From Bacteroidota bacterium (GTDB lineage: Bacteria; Bacteroidota; Bacteroidia; Flavobacteriales_D; Crocinitomicaceae): a stretch of DNA of 6,669 bases. Below the pieces are notes generated by a model. It was not told where the DNA came from and did not search any database. It worked only from the letters and a program-made list of their open reading frames with translations. This document shows, in pieces, positions 1 to 6,105 of this stretch; within the stretch, counting starts at the first letter, position 1; each line of letters begins with the position of its first letter. The DNA is taken from positions 1-6,669 of the forward strand of contig SBGS01000058.1 of the NCBI GenBank assembly GCA_006226555.1, read 5' to 3'. A program made the translations under genes and the position numbers.

Positions 1-1229
1 CTTTTGTCGTATTTCGGAACGGTAAAATATTTGTAATTCGCGTTCAGATCCACATTACTGATCAATACCATGTGCTGCTGGTTGTTAGATTTTATCGTAT
101 AGGGAAGATCTATACGGAATTCTGCAGAGATGACGTGATCGATAATCTGTGTAAACTCATCTGCGTACACGGCATTATCAACCGATCCCACTGATGCCGG
201 TGCAGAGTGTGCCACTGTAACTTCCTGCAAGGTGTAACCATATGCATCAGCCATTTTCTTTACACCGGATCTATTCTTCTCTTCTCGATTCTGATTATAG
301 CTTTGAACATAATAATCAATATACCAAGGATGTAATTCCGGTTTGGTTTTGTTCTGATAAGGGTTATTGGTGGAGATGTTCAATTTAACATCTTCCCAAT
401 CAACGCCGGTATTTTGGTAGACCTGTGCTTTATAGTTCAGGTTTACCTTTCCTGAAGCGATCTCGGATCTAAGGTCGTACATTGGAATCCATCCTGCGTT
501 CGCGACTAAATAGGAGATGTCCATATTTCCGGTAACCGGACCATCCGCTTTAAGCGTAACCGTAATGCGATGGGTAGGCCCTACTTGAATGGGCTTAAGG
601 TTATTATTGCTCTGGTAATTCTGAAGATCCTGAAGACGCTGATACATGGCATCTCGATCCTTTGAAGTTTCTGTTTTTTTACGGTTTAGACTAAGTAGCT
701 TTTTATTGATCTCCATCATTTTAACCGTATAGTAGTCAACAGCTTCTTTCAATAACTGAATGGAATCATTTACCTTGCCATTTCCTCGTATAGCACCGTT
801 GTTCGTTAATATGTTTTTTGTCGCATTTAGCACATCGATCTCGTCTTGTATCCCCTGGATCTGGTAATTGATGTCCGCGATGGAATCATTGAGCATGTCT
901 ATGCTTCTTCTTACTTTCAAAGGAAGTCCATCCACAGGTACCGTCTCAGGTTTCGGATAGTATAAACTATACTTGGAATCCAGAATAATAGCATTTCCTG
1001 TCGCTTTTACCTGTAAACTTTTAGGGTCGATACGTGGACTCACTCCTTCAATGATCACTTCCGTGACTCCTTTATTGATAGAGTAATAAGCTGTTCTGAA
1101 GATCTGTGCACCCTGTGAATAGACAGTGACAGATGACATTTTAGATTTTACGATTTTCTCTTCATTCGCATTTGCAATAAGTACAACCGCAGTAGCGAAA
1201 AGACCGGTTAGAATTGACTTGATATTCAT
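1..1229 (-). CDS. Exported DUF4139 (MuiA-like) protein, C-terminus cut off by window edge
   Basis: The frame stays open from the ATG at 1229 to the window edge, giving 409 residues without a stop. Residues 1-21 look like a signal peptide (short MNIKS n-region, hydrophobic core, probable cleavage after ANA at 19-21), so the product is exported. Residues about 30-80 resemble the DUF4140 N-terminal domain (VTVYSQGAQIFR at 34-45). Residues about 105-205 are a charged, probably coiled-coil segment. From about 215 the DUF4139 domain begins, with the hallmark strings YLVANAGWIPMYDLR (240-254) and VDWEDVKLNIST (277-288). Family members are often around 600 residues, so roughly a third is probably missing. 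An in-frame ATG at 1238 (adding MLV) is an alternative start: a run of A lies directly before it, but the 1229 start gives the more normal signal peptide. The gene follows glmM by about 50 bases in the same direction and is probably co-transcribed. The family is named after a Shigella mucoidy inhibitor; its biochemical role is unknown. Family assignment is confident, function is not. Confidence 0.88.
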   Translation of the reverse strand, partial: MNIKSILTGLFATAVVLIANANEEKIVKSKMSSVTVYSQGAQIFRTAYYSINKGVTEVIIEGVSPRIDPKSLQVKATGNAIILDSKYSLYYPKPETVPVDGLPLKVRRSIDMLNDSIADINYQIQGIQDEIDVLNATKNILTNNGAIRGNGKVNDSIQLLKEAVDYYTVKMMEINKKLLSLNRKKTETSKDRDAMYQRLQDLQNYQSNNNLKPIQVGPTHRITVTLKADGPVTGNMDISYLVANAGWIPMYDLRSEIASGKVNLNYKAQVYQNTGVDWEDVKLNISTNNPYQNKTKPELHPWYIDYYVQSYNQNREEKNRSGVKKMADAYGYTLQEVTVAHSAPASVGSVDNAVYADEFTQIIDHVISAEFRIDLPYTIKSNNQQHMVLISNVDLNANYKYFTVPKYDK

Positions 1230-1231
1230 GA

Positions 1232-1262
1232 CGAGCATTTTTTTTACCGCAGTACATGCTCG
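1232..1262 (-). promoter_or_regulatory. Inverted repeat overlapping the DUF4139 start region
   Basis: CGAGCAT (1232-1238) and ATGCTCG (1256-1262) are perfect 7-base inverted arms around a 17-base loop. In the leftward mRNA the 3' arm contains the upstream in-frame AUG (1238) and ends two bases before the AUG at 1229. A hairpin here could hide the upstream start or limit ribosome access. The loop contains the A-rich stretch that would otherwise serve as a Bacteroidota-type translation enhancer. No U-tract follows the stem, so it does not look like a terminator. The repeat is visible; the regulatory role is inferred, and a repeat this short can arise by chance. Confidence 0.35.
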
Positions 1263-1279
1263 TTTGAATTTGGTTCAAA
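1263..1279 (-). repeat. Small AT-rich inverted repeat directly after the glmM stop codon
   Basis: TTTGAA (1263-1268) and TTCAAA (1274-1279) form 6-base arms around a 5-base loop, immediately downstream of the glmM TGA at 1280-1282. The stem has only one G-C pair per arm and no U-run directly follows it in the leftward transcript, so it is too weak to call an intrinsic terminator. It might pause polymerase or mark an mRNA processing point between glmM and the DUF4139 gene, but chance is a reasonable explanation. Confidence 0.25.
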
Positions 1280-2662
1280 TCAAATCATATTTTTTATTTC
1301 GCTGATGATCCTTTTTGCCAATTCATCTGCGGATGCTGCGTCTTTACTCTCCGAATAAATGCGAATGATGGGTTCAGTATTACTCTTTCTCAAGTGAACC
1401 CATTCCTTTTCAATATAGATCTTCACACCGTCTGTTGTATCTACCTCTTCATGACTGTATTTGTCCGCCATTTTTTGAAGAATTAGATCAACATTTATGT
1501 CTTCAGTTAACTCAATTTTATTTTTGGAGATCGTATATTTTGGATAGCTGTCTCGCAGCTCAGAAATAGTACATCCTTTGTGTGCAAGATGACTTAAGAA
1601 CATTGCGATCCCTACCAATGCATCTCTACCGTAATGTAGCTCAGGGTATATGATCCCGCCATTTCCTTCACCTCCGATAACGGCGTTAATGGCCTTCATT
1701 TTTTCCACGACATTAACTTCTCCTACTGCAGATGCAGCATAAGTTTGTCCATATCCTTCGGTTACATCTCTCAATGCTCTCGTAGACGATAAATTTGATA
1801 CCGTTGACCCCGGATTCTTTGAGAGTACATAATCCGCTACGGCCACTAAGGTATACTCTTCACCGAACATTGACCCGTCCTCACAAACGAACGCAAGTCT
1901 GTCAACATCTGGATCTACCGTAATACCCATATCTGCTTTGTTCGAAACGATCTCTTTCGAAAGGTCTCCTAAATGTTCCGGCAAAGGTTCCGGGTTATGA
2001 GGGAAGTGACCCGTTGGATCACAATATAATTTGGTTACCTGATTCACTCCCAAGGCCTCTAAAAGAGCAGGGACAAAAATTCCTCCTGAAGAATTAACAG
2101 CATCAACAACGATATTAAAATTGGCTTTTTTAATAGCGTCCACATCAACAAGCGGAAGTGCCAGGATTGCATCGATGTGCTTTTTGAGGTAAGTCTCGTC
2201 TTTTGTTTTTATTCCAAGATCATCTACCTCGGCGAATGACATCGAATCGGATTCTGCGATCTCAAGGATCTGTTTTCCGTCTTCACCTGAAACGAACTCA
2301 CCTTTTTCATTCAAGAGCTTCAGCGCATTCCATTGCTTCGGATTATGGCTTGCTGTTAGGATAATCCCTCCGTGTGCTTTTTCCATGGGTACAGCAACTT
2401 CTACGGTAGGAGTGGTTGATAGCCCGAGGTCAATGACATCTATGCCAAGGCCGATCAATGTTGATGAAACAAGATCCGAAATCATTTGGCCAGACAAACG
2501 TGCATCTCGGCCAATTACAACTTTCGGTTTTCCCTGATTATTGTTCTTGATCCAGGTTCCGTATGCTGCAGCGAATTTTACAGCATCGATCGGTGTAAGG
2601 TTGATTCCTGTTGTTCCTCCTATAGTTCCCCTGATCCCTGAGATCGATTTAATCAGTGTCAT
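1280..2662 (-). CDS. glmM: Phosphoglucosamine mutase (alpha-D-phosphohexomutase family)
   Basis: This 460-residue cytoplasmic enzyme belongs to the alpha-D-phosphohexomutase family and has the expected full length. All four active-site loops are present: the phosphoserine loop TASHNP at 103-108 (Ser105 is the residue phosphorylated in the family), the Mg-binding loop DPDVDR at 250-255, the sugar-binding loop GEGNGG at 331-336, and the phosphate-binding loop RKSNTEP at 425-431. The likely reaction is glucosamine-6-phosphate to glucosamine-1-phosphate, supplying UDP-GlcNAc for peptidoglycan and lipid A. The metal loop is DPDVDR rather than the DGDGDR-like form of enterobacterial GlmM. It is closer to the archaeal-type GlmM and phosphomannomutase group, so phosphomannomutase or phosphoglucomutase activity cannot be excluded from sequence alone. 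The ATG at 2662 lies one base after the ribH stop, which supports this start and suggests translational coupling. No internal damage is seen. Confidence 0.9.
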   Translation of the reverse strand: MTLIKSISGIRGTIGGTTGINLTPIDAVKFAAAYGTWIKNNNQGKPKVVIGRDARLSGQMISDLVSSTLIGLGIDVIDLGLSTTPTVEVAVPMEKAHGGIILTASHNPKQWNALKLLNEKGEFVSGEDGKQILEIAESDSMSFAEVDDLGIKTKDETYLKKHIDAILALPLVDVDAIKKANFNIVVDAVNSSGGIFVPALLEALGVNQVTKLYCDPTGHFPHNPEPLPEHLGDLSKEIVSNKADMGITVDPDVDRLAFVCEDGSMFGEEYTLVAVADYVLSKNPGSTVSNLSSTRALRDVTEGYGQTYAASAVGEVNVVEKMKAINAVIGGEGNGGIIYPELHYGRDALVGIAMFLSHLAHKGCTISELRDSYPKYTISKNKIELTEDINVDLILQKMADKYSHEEVDTTDGVKIYIEKEWVHLRKSNTEPIIRIYSESKDAASADELAKRIISEIKNMI

Positions 2663-2663
2663 A

Positions 2664-3152
2664 TCAAAAAGTCTTTTTTAGTCCAATCATTTTCATGCAT
2701 GCAACTGCGCATTCAATCCCTTTATTTCCGTGTTTCCCTCCTGAGCGATCGATCGATTGCTGGATGTGATTATCAGTAAGTACACAAAATGCAACCGGTT
2801 TGTCATATTTCAGACCTACATTCATAATTCCCTGAGTTGCTCCTTCACAAACAAAGTCGAAATGACGGGTTTCTCCCTGAATAACGACTCCAATTGCAAC
2901 AACACCATCGATCGTCGTGTCCTGGCAAAGCCATTGTGCACCAAGAGGGAGTTCAAATGCACCCGGTACATGTCTTACGACGATGTTCTCTTCCTTTACA
3001 CCATTTTCCAGAAGAGCTTGTTTTGCTCCAGCCAAAAGGTTATTTGTAATGGAGTCATTCCACTCAGAAACAACAATGCCGATCTTAAAATCGGCACCAT
3101 TGGGAATATTATTTTTATCGTAATCTGAAAGATTGTGATGAGCTGTAGCCAT
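2664..3152 (-). CDS. ribH: 6,7-dimethyl-8-ribityllumazine synthase
   Basis: This 162-residue protein is lumazine synthase, the penultimate step of riboflavin synthesis. It condenses 5-amino-6-ribitylamino-uracil with 3,4-dihydroxy-2-butanone-4-phosphate. Family landmarks appear in order: VSEWN at 28-32, with Trp31 in the position of the aromatic residue that stacks on the pyrimidine; PGAFELP at 63-69; GVVIQGETRHFDFVC at 88-102, with the catalytic His at 97; and the phosphate-contacting region around Arg136, followed by GNKGIECA at 142-149. Length is typical of the family, which assembles as pentamers or 60-subunit icosahedral shells. The ATG at 3152 directly abuts the TAA of the upstream TPR gene (TAAATG), and its stop is one base before glmM. 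This gene therefore sits inside a tight operon without its own leader. No other rib gene is visible in the window. Confidence 0.96.
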   Translation of the reverse strand: MATAHHNLSDYDKNNIPNGADFKIGIVVSEWNDSITNNLLAGAKQALLENGVKEENIVVRHVPGAFELPLGAQWLCQDTTIDGVVAIGVVIQGETRHFDFVCEGATQGIMNVGLKYDKPVAFCVLTDNHIQQSIDRSGGKHGNKGIECAVACMKMIGLKKTF

Positions 3153-3794
3153 TTACTTAACGGTTTTGTTTTTAGCTCTGCTGATATACTTTTCGATCTG
3201 TTTTGTAGTTCCAAAAGTAGGATAGTCCGCTTTAATTCTCTCGTATAATTCAGCAGCTTTTCCGAAATCCTTTAATTCTTCAGCAACCAATGCTGCTTTG
3301 AAAAGATACGTTGGAGTCGTAAGATCATTTTCATTTAGTTCAGCAGCTTCCATGTACTTGTCTGCAGCTTGCTCATAATTCTCCATTTCTGAATAGCAAT
3401 CACCTTGGAGTCCAATCGCCATAACTCTAACATAAGAATCATCAACGTTAACGCCTTCCAACTCCTCAAGTGCTTTTTTAAATTCTCCTTTAGCCATCAA
3501 TTGACGAGCATATACGAATTGAGCAACTTCTCCTCCGATCTTACCATCGTAATCCTTTACATGTTTCCCCAGCTCTTCAATCGCCATGTCTGTAGAATCA
3601 GCAACAGCATAATTCAAACCAACGTAGTAATTGTCTTTTGACTTTTCATTCGCAGGCATCCATACGAACTGACGGTATAAGAAATAACCCAACACCAAAA
3701 TGATGATCCCACCAACAATGAATGTGGTCATTCGCAGTTTCTTATTCGTCTTAAACTGCTCCTTGATTGATTCTCCTGTAATATCTTCTAACAT
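3153..3794 (-). CDS. Membrane-anchored tetratricopeptide-repeat protein
   Basis: This 213-residue protein has a basic N-terminal cytoplasmic stretch (KTNKKLR at 15-21), one hydrophobic transmembrane segment at about 23-40, and a soluble helical C-terminal part. The positive charges before the membrane segment predict that the soluble part faces the periplasm. Helix-turn-helix TPR-like repeats are seen at about 89-112 (YARQLMAKGEFKKALEEL), 123-153 (GDCYSEMENYEQAADKYMEA) and 161-190 (KAALVAEELKDFGKAAELYE). The architecture resembles the YfgM-like group (TPR_21-type domain), whose E. coli member associates with the SecYEG translocon and periplasmic chaperones. That parallel is by architecture only. 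It is the first gene of the leftward operon, its TAA abuts the ribH ATG, and a good promoter lies just upstream. I recall this TPR-ribH pairing beside recF as common in flavobacteria. A scaffold or interaction role is likely; the partner is unknown. Confidence 0.88.
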   Translation of the reverse strand: MLEDITGESIKEQFKTNKKLRMTTFIVGGIIILVLGYFLYRQFVWMPANEKSKDNYYVGLNYAVADSTDMAIEELGKHVKDYDGKIGGEVAQFVYARQLMAKGEFKKALEELEGVNVDDSYVRVMAIGLQGDCYSEMENYEQAADKYMEAAELNENDLTTPTYLFKAALVAEELKDFGKAAELYERIKADYPTFGTTKQIEKYISRAKNKTVK

Positions 3795-3813
3795 TGTAAT
3801 TCTTTAAGCGGAG

Positions 3814-3846
3814 CAAAAATAGTTTTTTTTTATTTAAAAGAAACAA
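3814..3846 (-). promoter_or_regulatory. Bacteroidota-type promoter for the TPR-ribH-glmM operon
   Basis: On the minus strand TATTTTTG (3821-3814) fits the Bacteroidota -7 consensus TAnnTTTG exactly. A TTG at 3846-3844 lies 22 bases upstream, near the usual distance for the -33 element. The spacer is strongly A/T-rich, with a run of nine A's on the minus strand. Transcription would begin around 3806-3809, leaving a leader of roughly a dozen bases before the ATG at 3794. That is too short for any riboswitch. The elements are visible; the start site is inferred. Confidence 0.6.
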
Positions 3847-3879
3847 TCACTTATGAACAGCAGACGTGGATAAATGAGG

Positions 3880-3887
3880 TAAATTTG
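3880..3887 (+). promoter_or_regulatory. Candidate -7 element for recF, four bases before the start codon
   Basis: TAAATTTG at 3880-3887 matches the Bacteroidota -7 consensus TAnnTTTG. The recF ATG begins at 3892, so transcription from this element would start at or within a base or two of the A of the start codon, giving a leaderless or nearly leaderless mRNA. No clear TTTG-type -33 element is seen 19-22 bases upstream, so the promoter is weak, activator-dependent, or a chance match. No good Shine-Dalgarno sequence precedes the ATG either. Confidence 0.4.
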
Positions 3888-3891
3888 CCTT

Positions 3892-5004
3892 ATGCATCTT
3901 CAACGACTTTATCTGCTCAATTTTAAGAATTACGAAGAGGCTGAGTTAGAACTCAACTCGGGTATAAATTGTTTCGTGGGTAAGAATGGAGAAGGTAAAA
4001 CAAATCTTCTTGATGCTGTTTATTATCTAAGCATGTGTAAGTCATACATGAACCCTGTGGATCGCCACAATATTCGTTTTGAGCAACATTTTTTTTCTAT
4101 CCAGGGTGAATGGCTAAAGGAGGATGAGCTTTCTACGGTTCAATGTGTGGTAAAGGTTGGAGCAAAAAAAGTATTCAGAAGAAATAAGAACGATTACGAG
4201 AAACTAGCGGATCATATCGGGTTATTTCCGGTGGTAATGATCTCGCCTTATGATCGTGACCTGATATCGGAGGGTAGTGAGATCAGGCGTAAATGGATGG
4301 ATGGTATCATTTCACAGTTTGATCGCAGGTATTTGAACGATATTCAACGATATGCGAAAGTTCTCGAACAGCGAAATGCCCTTTTGAAGAATATGGCGGA
4401 GCACCAATTGTTCGATCCTGAATCCATTCAAGTATGGGACATGCAGTTGATCGAACTGGCTGAGCGAATTCACCGTGTTAGAACTGAATTTGTAGAAGAG
4501 TTCATTCCTGTTTTTCAAAAGCATTATGAACGGATTGGGAAAGAGGCGGAACAAGTAGAGATCAGCTACAGATCACAGTTGAATGAGCATTCTATGGCAG
4601 ATCTCCTCCGTATGTACGAAAAGAAGGACGCCATTACCCGATATTCAAATGCCGGAATTCACCGTGATGATCTATTATTTCAGATCAAAGGCAATCCGGT
4701 AAAAAGATTTGGCTCCCAGGGGCAGCAGAAGTCGTTTCTGATTGCGCTAAGACTTGCCCAATACGAATGGCTCAAAAATCATCTTAATACGCTACCGGTA
4801 TTATTGCTAGATGATATATTTGACAAACTTGACCATGAACGGGTTGAACGTTTGATCACGCTTGTTTCTGATCAATTCTTTGGTCAGGTTTTGGTAACCG
4901 ATACAGATCAGGATAGGGTAGAAAAGATCTTTACAGAGCATGATCTGGATCACAAAATTTTTACTGTTTCAGGAGGTGAAATTCGGGAATCTGCCTTAAC
5001 TTAA
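3892..5004 (+). CDS. recF: DNA replication and repair ATPase RecF
   Basis: This 370-residue protein is a complete RecF, an SMC-like ATPase without the long coiled coil. It binds DNA at single-strand gaps with RecO and RecR and promotes RecA loading at stalled forks. The N-terminus MHLQRLYLLNFKNY is the standard RecF opening and fixes the start. Walker A is GKNGEGKT at 30-37. AGIHRDDLLF at 254-263 is a conserved RecF segment. The ABC signature lies at GSQGQQKS (274-281), and Walker B with its catalytic acidic pair is VLLLDD at 303-308, followed by the D-loop-like FDKLD at 310-314. Length is normal and no key residue is missing. It is divergent from the TPR-ribH operon across 97 bases and is followed after four bases by the DUF721 gene, so the two are probably co-expressed. 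In many bacteria recF sits near dnaA and dnaN; neither is present here, which is usual in Bacteroidota. Confidence 0.96.
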   Translation: MHLQRLYLLNFKNYEEAELELNSGINCFVGKNGEGKTNLLDAVYYLSMCKSYMNPVDRHNIRFEQHFFSIQGEWLKEDELSTVQCVVKVGAKKVFRRNKNDYEKLADHIGLFPVVMISPYDRDLISEGSEIRRKWMDGIISQFDRRYLNDIQRYAKVLEQRNALLKNMAEHQLFDPESIQVWDMQLIELAERIHRVRTEFVEEFIPVFQKHYERIGKEAEQVEISYRSQLNEHSMADLLRMYEKKDAITRYSNAGIHRDDLLFQIKGNPVKRFGSQGQQKSFLIALRLAQYEWLKNHLNTLPVLLLDDIFDKLDHERVERLITLVSDQFFGQVLVTDTDQDRVEKIFTEHDLDHKIFTVSGGEIRESALT

Positions 5005-5008
5005 CGGC

Positions 5009-5311
5009 ATGAGTGAACTCAAAAGGACATCGAACGAAGAACCTCTAAAGGATATAGTTGATCGCTTGTTAAAGGCGTATGGACTTGAATCTAAGATGAA
5101 AGAGATAGAGGTGATCAATGCGTGGCCTGAGCTTATGGGACCTGCGGTTGCTCATCGCACGGTAGAGTTGAAGATCAGGAATAAAGTACTTATTCTTAAG
5201 CTTGACTCTTCCGTTATGCGAGAAGAATTAATGAATGGAAAGTCCATTATTATTCATCGAGTAAATGAATATGCCGGATTTCCGATCATTTCTGATATCT
5301 GGTTTGGCTGA
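5009..5311 (+). CDS. DUF721 (DciA-like) protein, putative replicative helicase co-factor
   Basis: This 100-residue protein matches the DUF721 pattern: a short helical start, the core motif VINAWPELMGPAVAHRT at 35-51, a beta strand pair with LILKLDSSVMREEL at 61-74, and a closing helix IIIHRVNEYA at 80-89. DUF721 includes DciA, which in bacteria lacking DnaC or DnaI assists loading of the replicative helicase DnaB. Bacteroidota versions are short, as here, and consist of little more than the core domain. The ATG at 5009 lies four bases after the recF stop, so the pair is likely one transcript, and the partner supports a role in DNA replication. DciA function is inferred from family and context; this small form lacks the extra tail seen in some characterised DciA proteins. 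The stop codon at 5309-5311 is one base from the stop of the convergent DUF4249 gene. Confidence 0.85.
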   Translation: MSELKRTSNEEPLKDIVDRLLKAYGLESKMKEIEVINAWPELMGPAVAHRTVELKIRNKVLILKLDSSVMREELMNGKSIIIHRVNEYAGFPIISDIWFG

Positions 5312-5312
5312 C

Positions 5313-6104
5313 CTACTGGATGATCACGCTTTGGCGACTTGAGCTGTACGCGCTGAAATAACCTAACGCACCATTATTCCAGTTATTCGTTGGATTACCA
5401 GGTGCTGCTGAACTTTGACCTCCTGAGATACTCTGAGCTTCATTTATATAATCGTAAATGCGCTTGTCAATTGATCTCAGCTCCATGTGAACAGAATCCC
5501 CAAGTTTGTATAGATTGGACGGGAAAAGTGGTCGCTCAACCAAGTTTCCATCGGTCAATTGATCATCCTGAGTGAAAAAGTCATCCAAGGTGTTGTACGT
5601 CGTATCATTTCTGGATAATACAATGCTGTAGAAGTTTGAAACTCCTGCAGGATCGTTAAAATTCAGGAATGGAGCATAGCCACCTTCGGCCCCAAAGAAA
5701 CCTTCAAAGAATTCATATGTGACAGGCTCAAGAGTAACAGGAGCAATTAATTTACAGTCCGCTACATATGTTTTTCCATCTACTGTAACACTAAGGCTGT
5801 AGATACTGTTGAATTGAGGTACATACCCTGTAAGTGTATAGTTTCCGTTACTGATGAATGGCACATTAGTGGATGTTCCGGATTGATCAATTATTTGAAC
5901 CAATGCATTATTGAGCTCAGGTGAAACATTGTTATCAAAATAATTTGATGTCTGTGTTATTCTAACACGAACAGTCGAATCTTCTGCGGAGTAATTCCCT
6001 TCGATCACAACCACAGGATTTGCCTCATTTAGATCAACGTCGATTACTTTCTGGCAAGAAAAAATAACGGTGCTTAGTGCGGTAAGAAATATTAAGTGTC
6101 TCAT
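5313..6104 (-). CDS. DUF4249 outer-membrane lipoprotein
   Basis: This 263-residue protein begins with a lipoprotein signal peptide (MRHLIFLTALSTVIFSC) and lipobox IFSC, so Cys17 would be lipidated. Mature sequence starts CQKVIDVDL, acidic a few residues after the Cys. DUF4249 landmarks are VVVIEGNYS at 31-39, a beta-rich immunoglobulin-like stretch at about 43-118 (NYTLTG, YSLSVTVDGKTY), LNFNDPAGVSNFYS at 147-160, and the C-terminal GALGYFSAYSSS at 245-256. Length is normal to slightly short for the family. The ATG at 6104 is one base after the TonB-dependent receptor stop, so the two are translationally coupled. In Bacteroidota such receptor-lipoprotein pairs commonly work together in ligand capture at the outer membrane, by analogy with SusC/SusD and RagA/RagB. 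For DUF4249 this is inference; the ligand is unknown. Confidence 0.87.
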   Translation of the reverse strand: MRHLIFLTALSTVIFSCQKVIDVDLNEANPVVVIEGNYSAEDSTVRVRITQTSNYFDNNVSPELNNALVQIIDQSGTSTNVPFISNGNYTLTGYVPQFNSIYSLSVTVDGKTYVADCKLIAPVTLEPVTYEFFEGFFGAEGGYAPFLNFNDPAGVSNFYSIVLSRNDTTYNTLDDFFTQDDQLTDGNLVERPLFPSNLYKLGDSVHMELRSIDKRIYDYINEAQSISGGQSSAAPGNPTNNWNNGALGYFSAYSSSRQSVIIQ

Positions 6105-6105
6105 C

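Noticed and set aside
1263..1279. Intrinsic terminator after glmM
   Set aside because: The inverted repeat has almost entirely A-T pairs and no U-tract immediately follows in the direction of transcription, so it lacks both requirements for a convincing terminator.
2745..2760. Tandem GATC-rich stretch (GCGATCGATCGATT) inside ribH
   Set aside because: It encodes the conserved Ser-Ile-Asp-Arg-Ser region of lumazine synthase, and GATC is frequent throughout these genes, so protein coding explains it without a methylation or recognition cluster.
2757..3128. A 123-residue open frame on the plus strand opposite ribH, and a shorter overlapping one
   Set aside because: Both lie wholly within the well-supported ribH gene on the other strand. 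Their translations show no recognisable motif, and no promoter or start signal precedes them, so they are shadows of ribH.
3405..3641. Open frame on the plus strand opposite the TPR gene
   Set aside because: It sits inside the TPR coding sequence, is short, and its Asn/Ser/Phe-rich translation looks like a reverse-complement shadow of a coding region rather than a protein.
3795..3891. Possible FMN riboswitch ahead of the operon containing ribH
   Set aside because: The whole divergent region is 97 bases and the predicted leader is about a dozen bases. An FMN aptamer needs well over 100 bases, and none of its conserved segments is seen.
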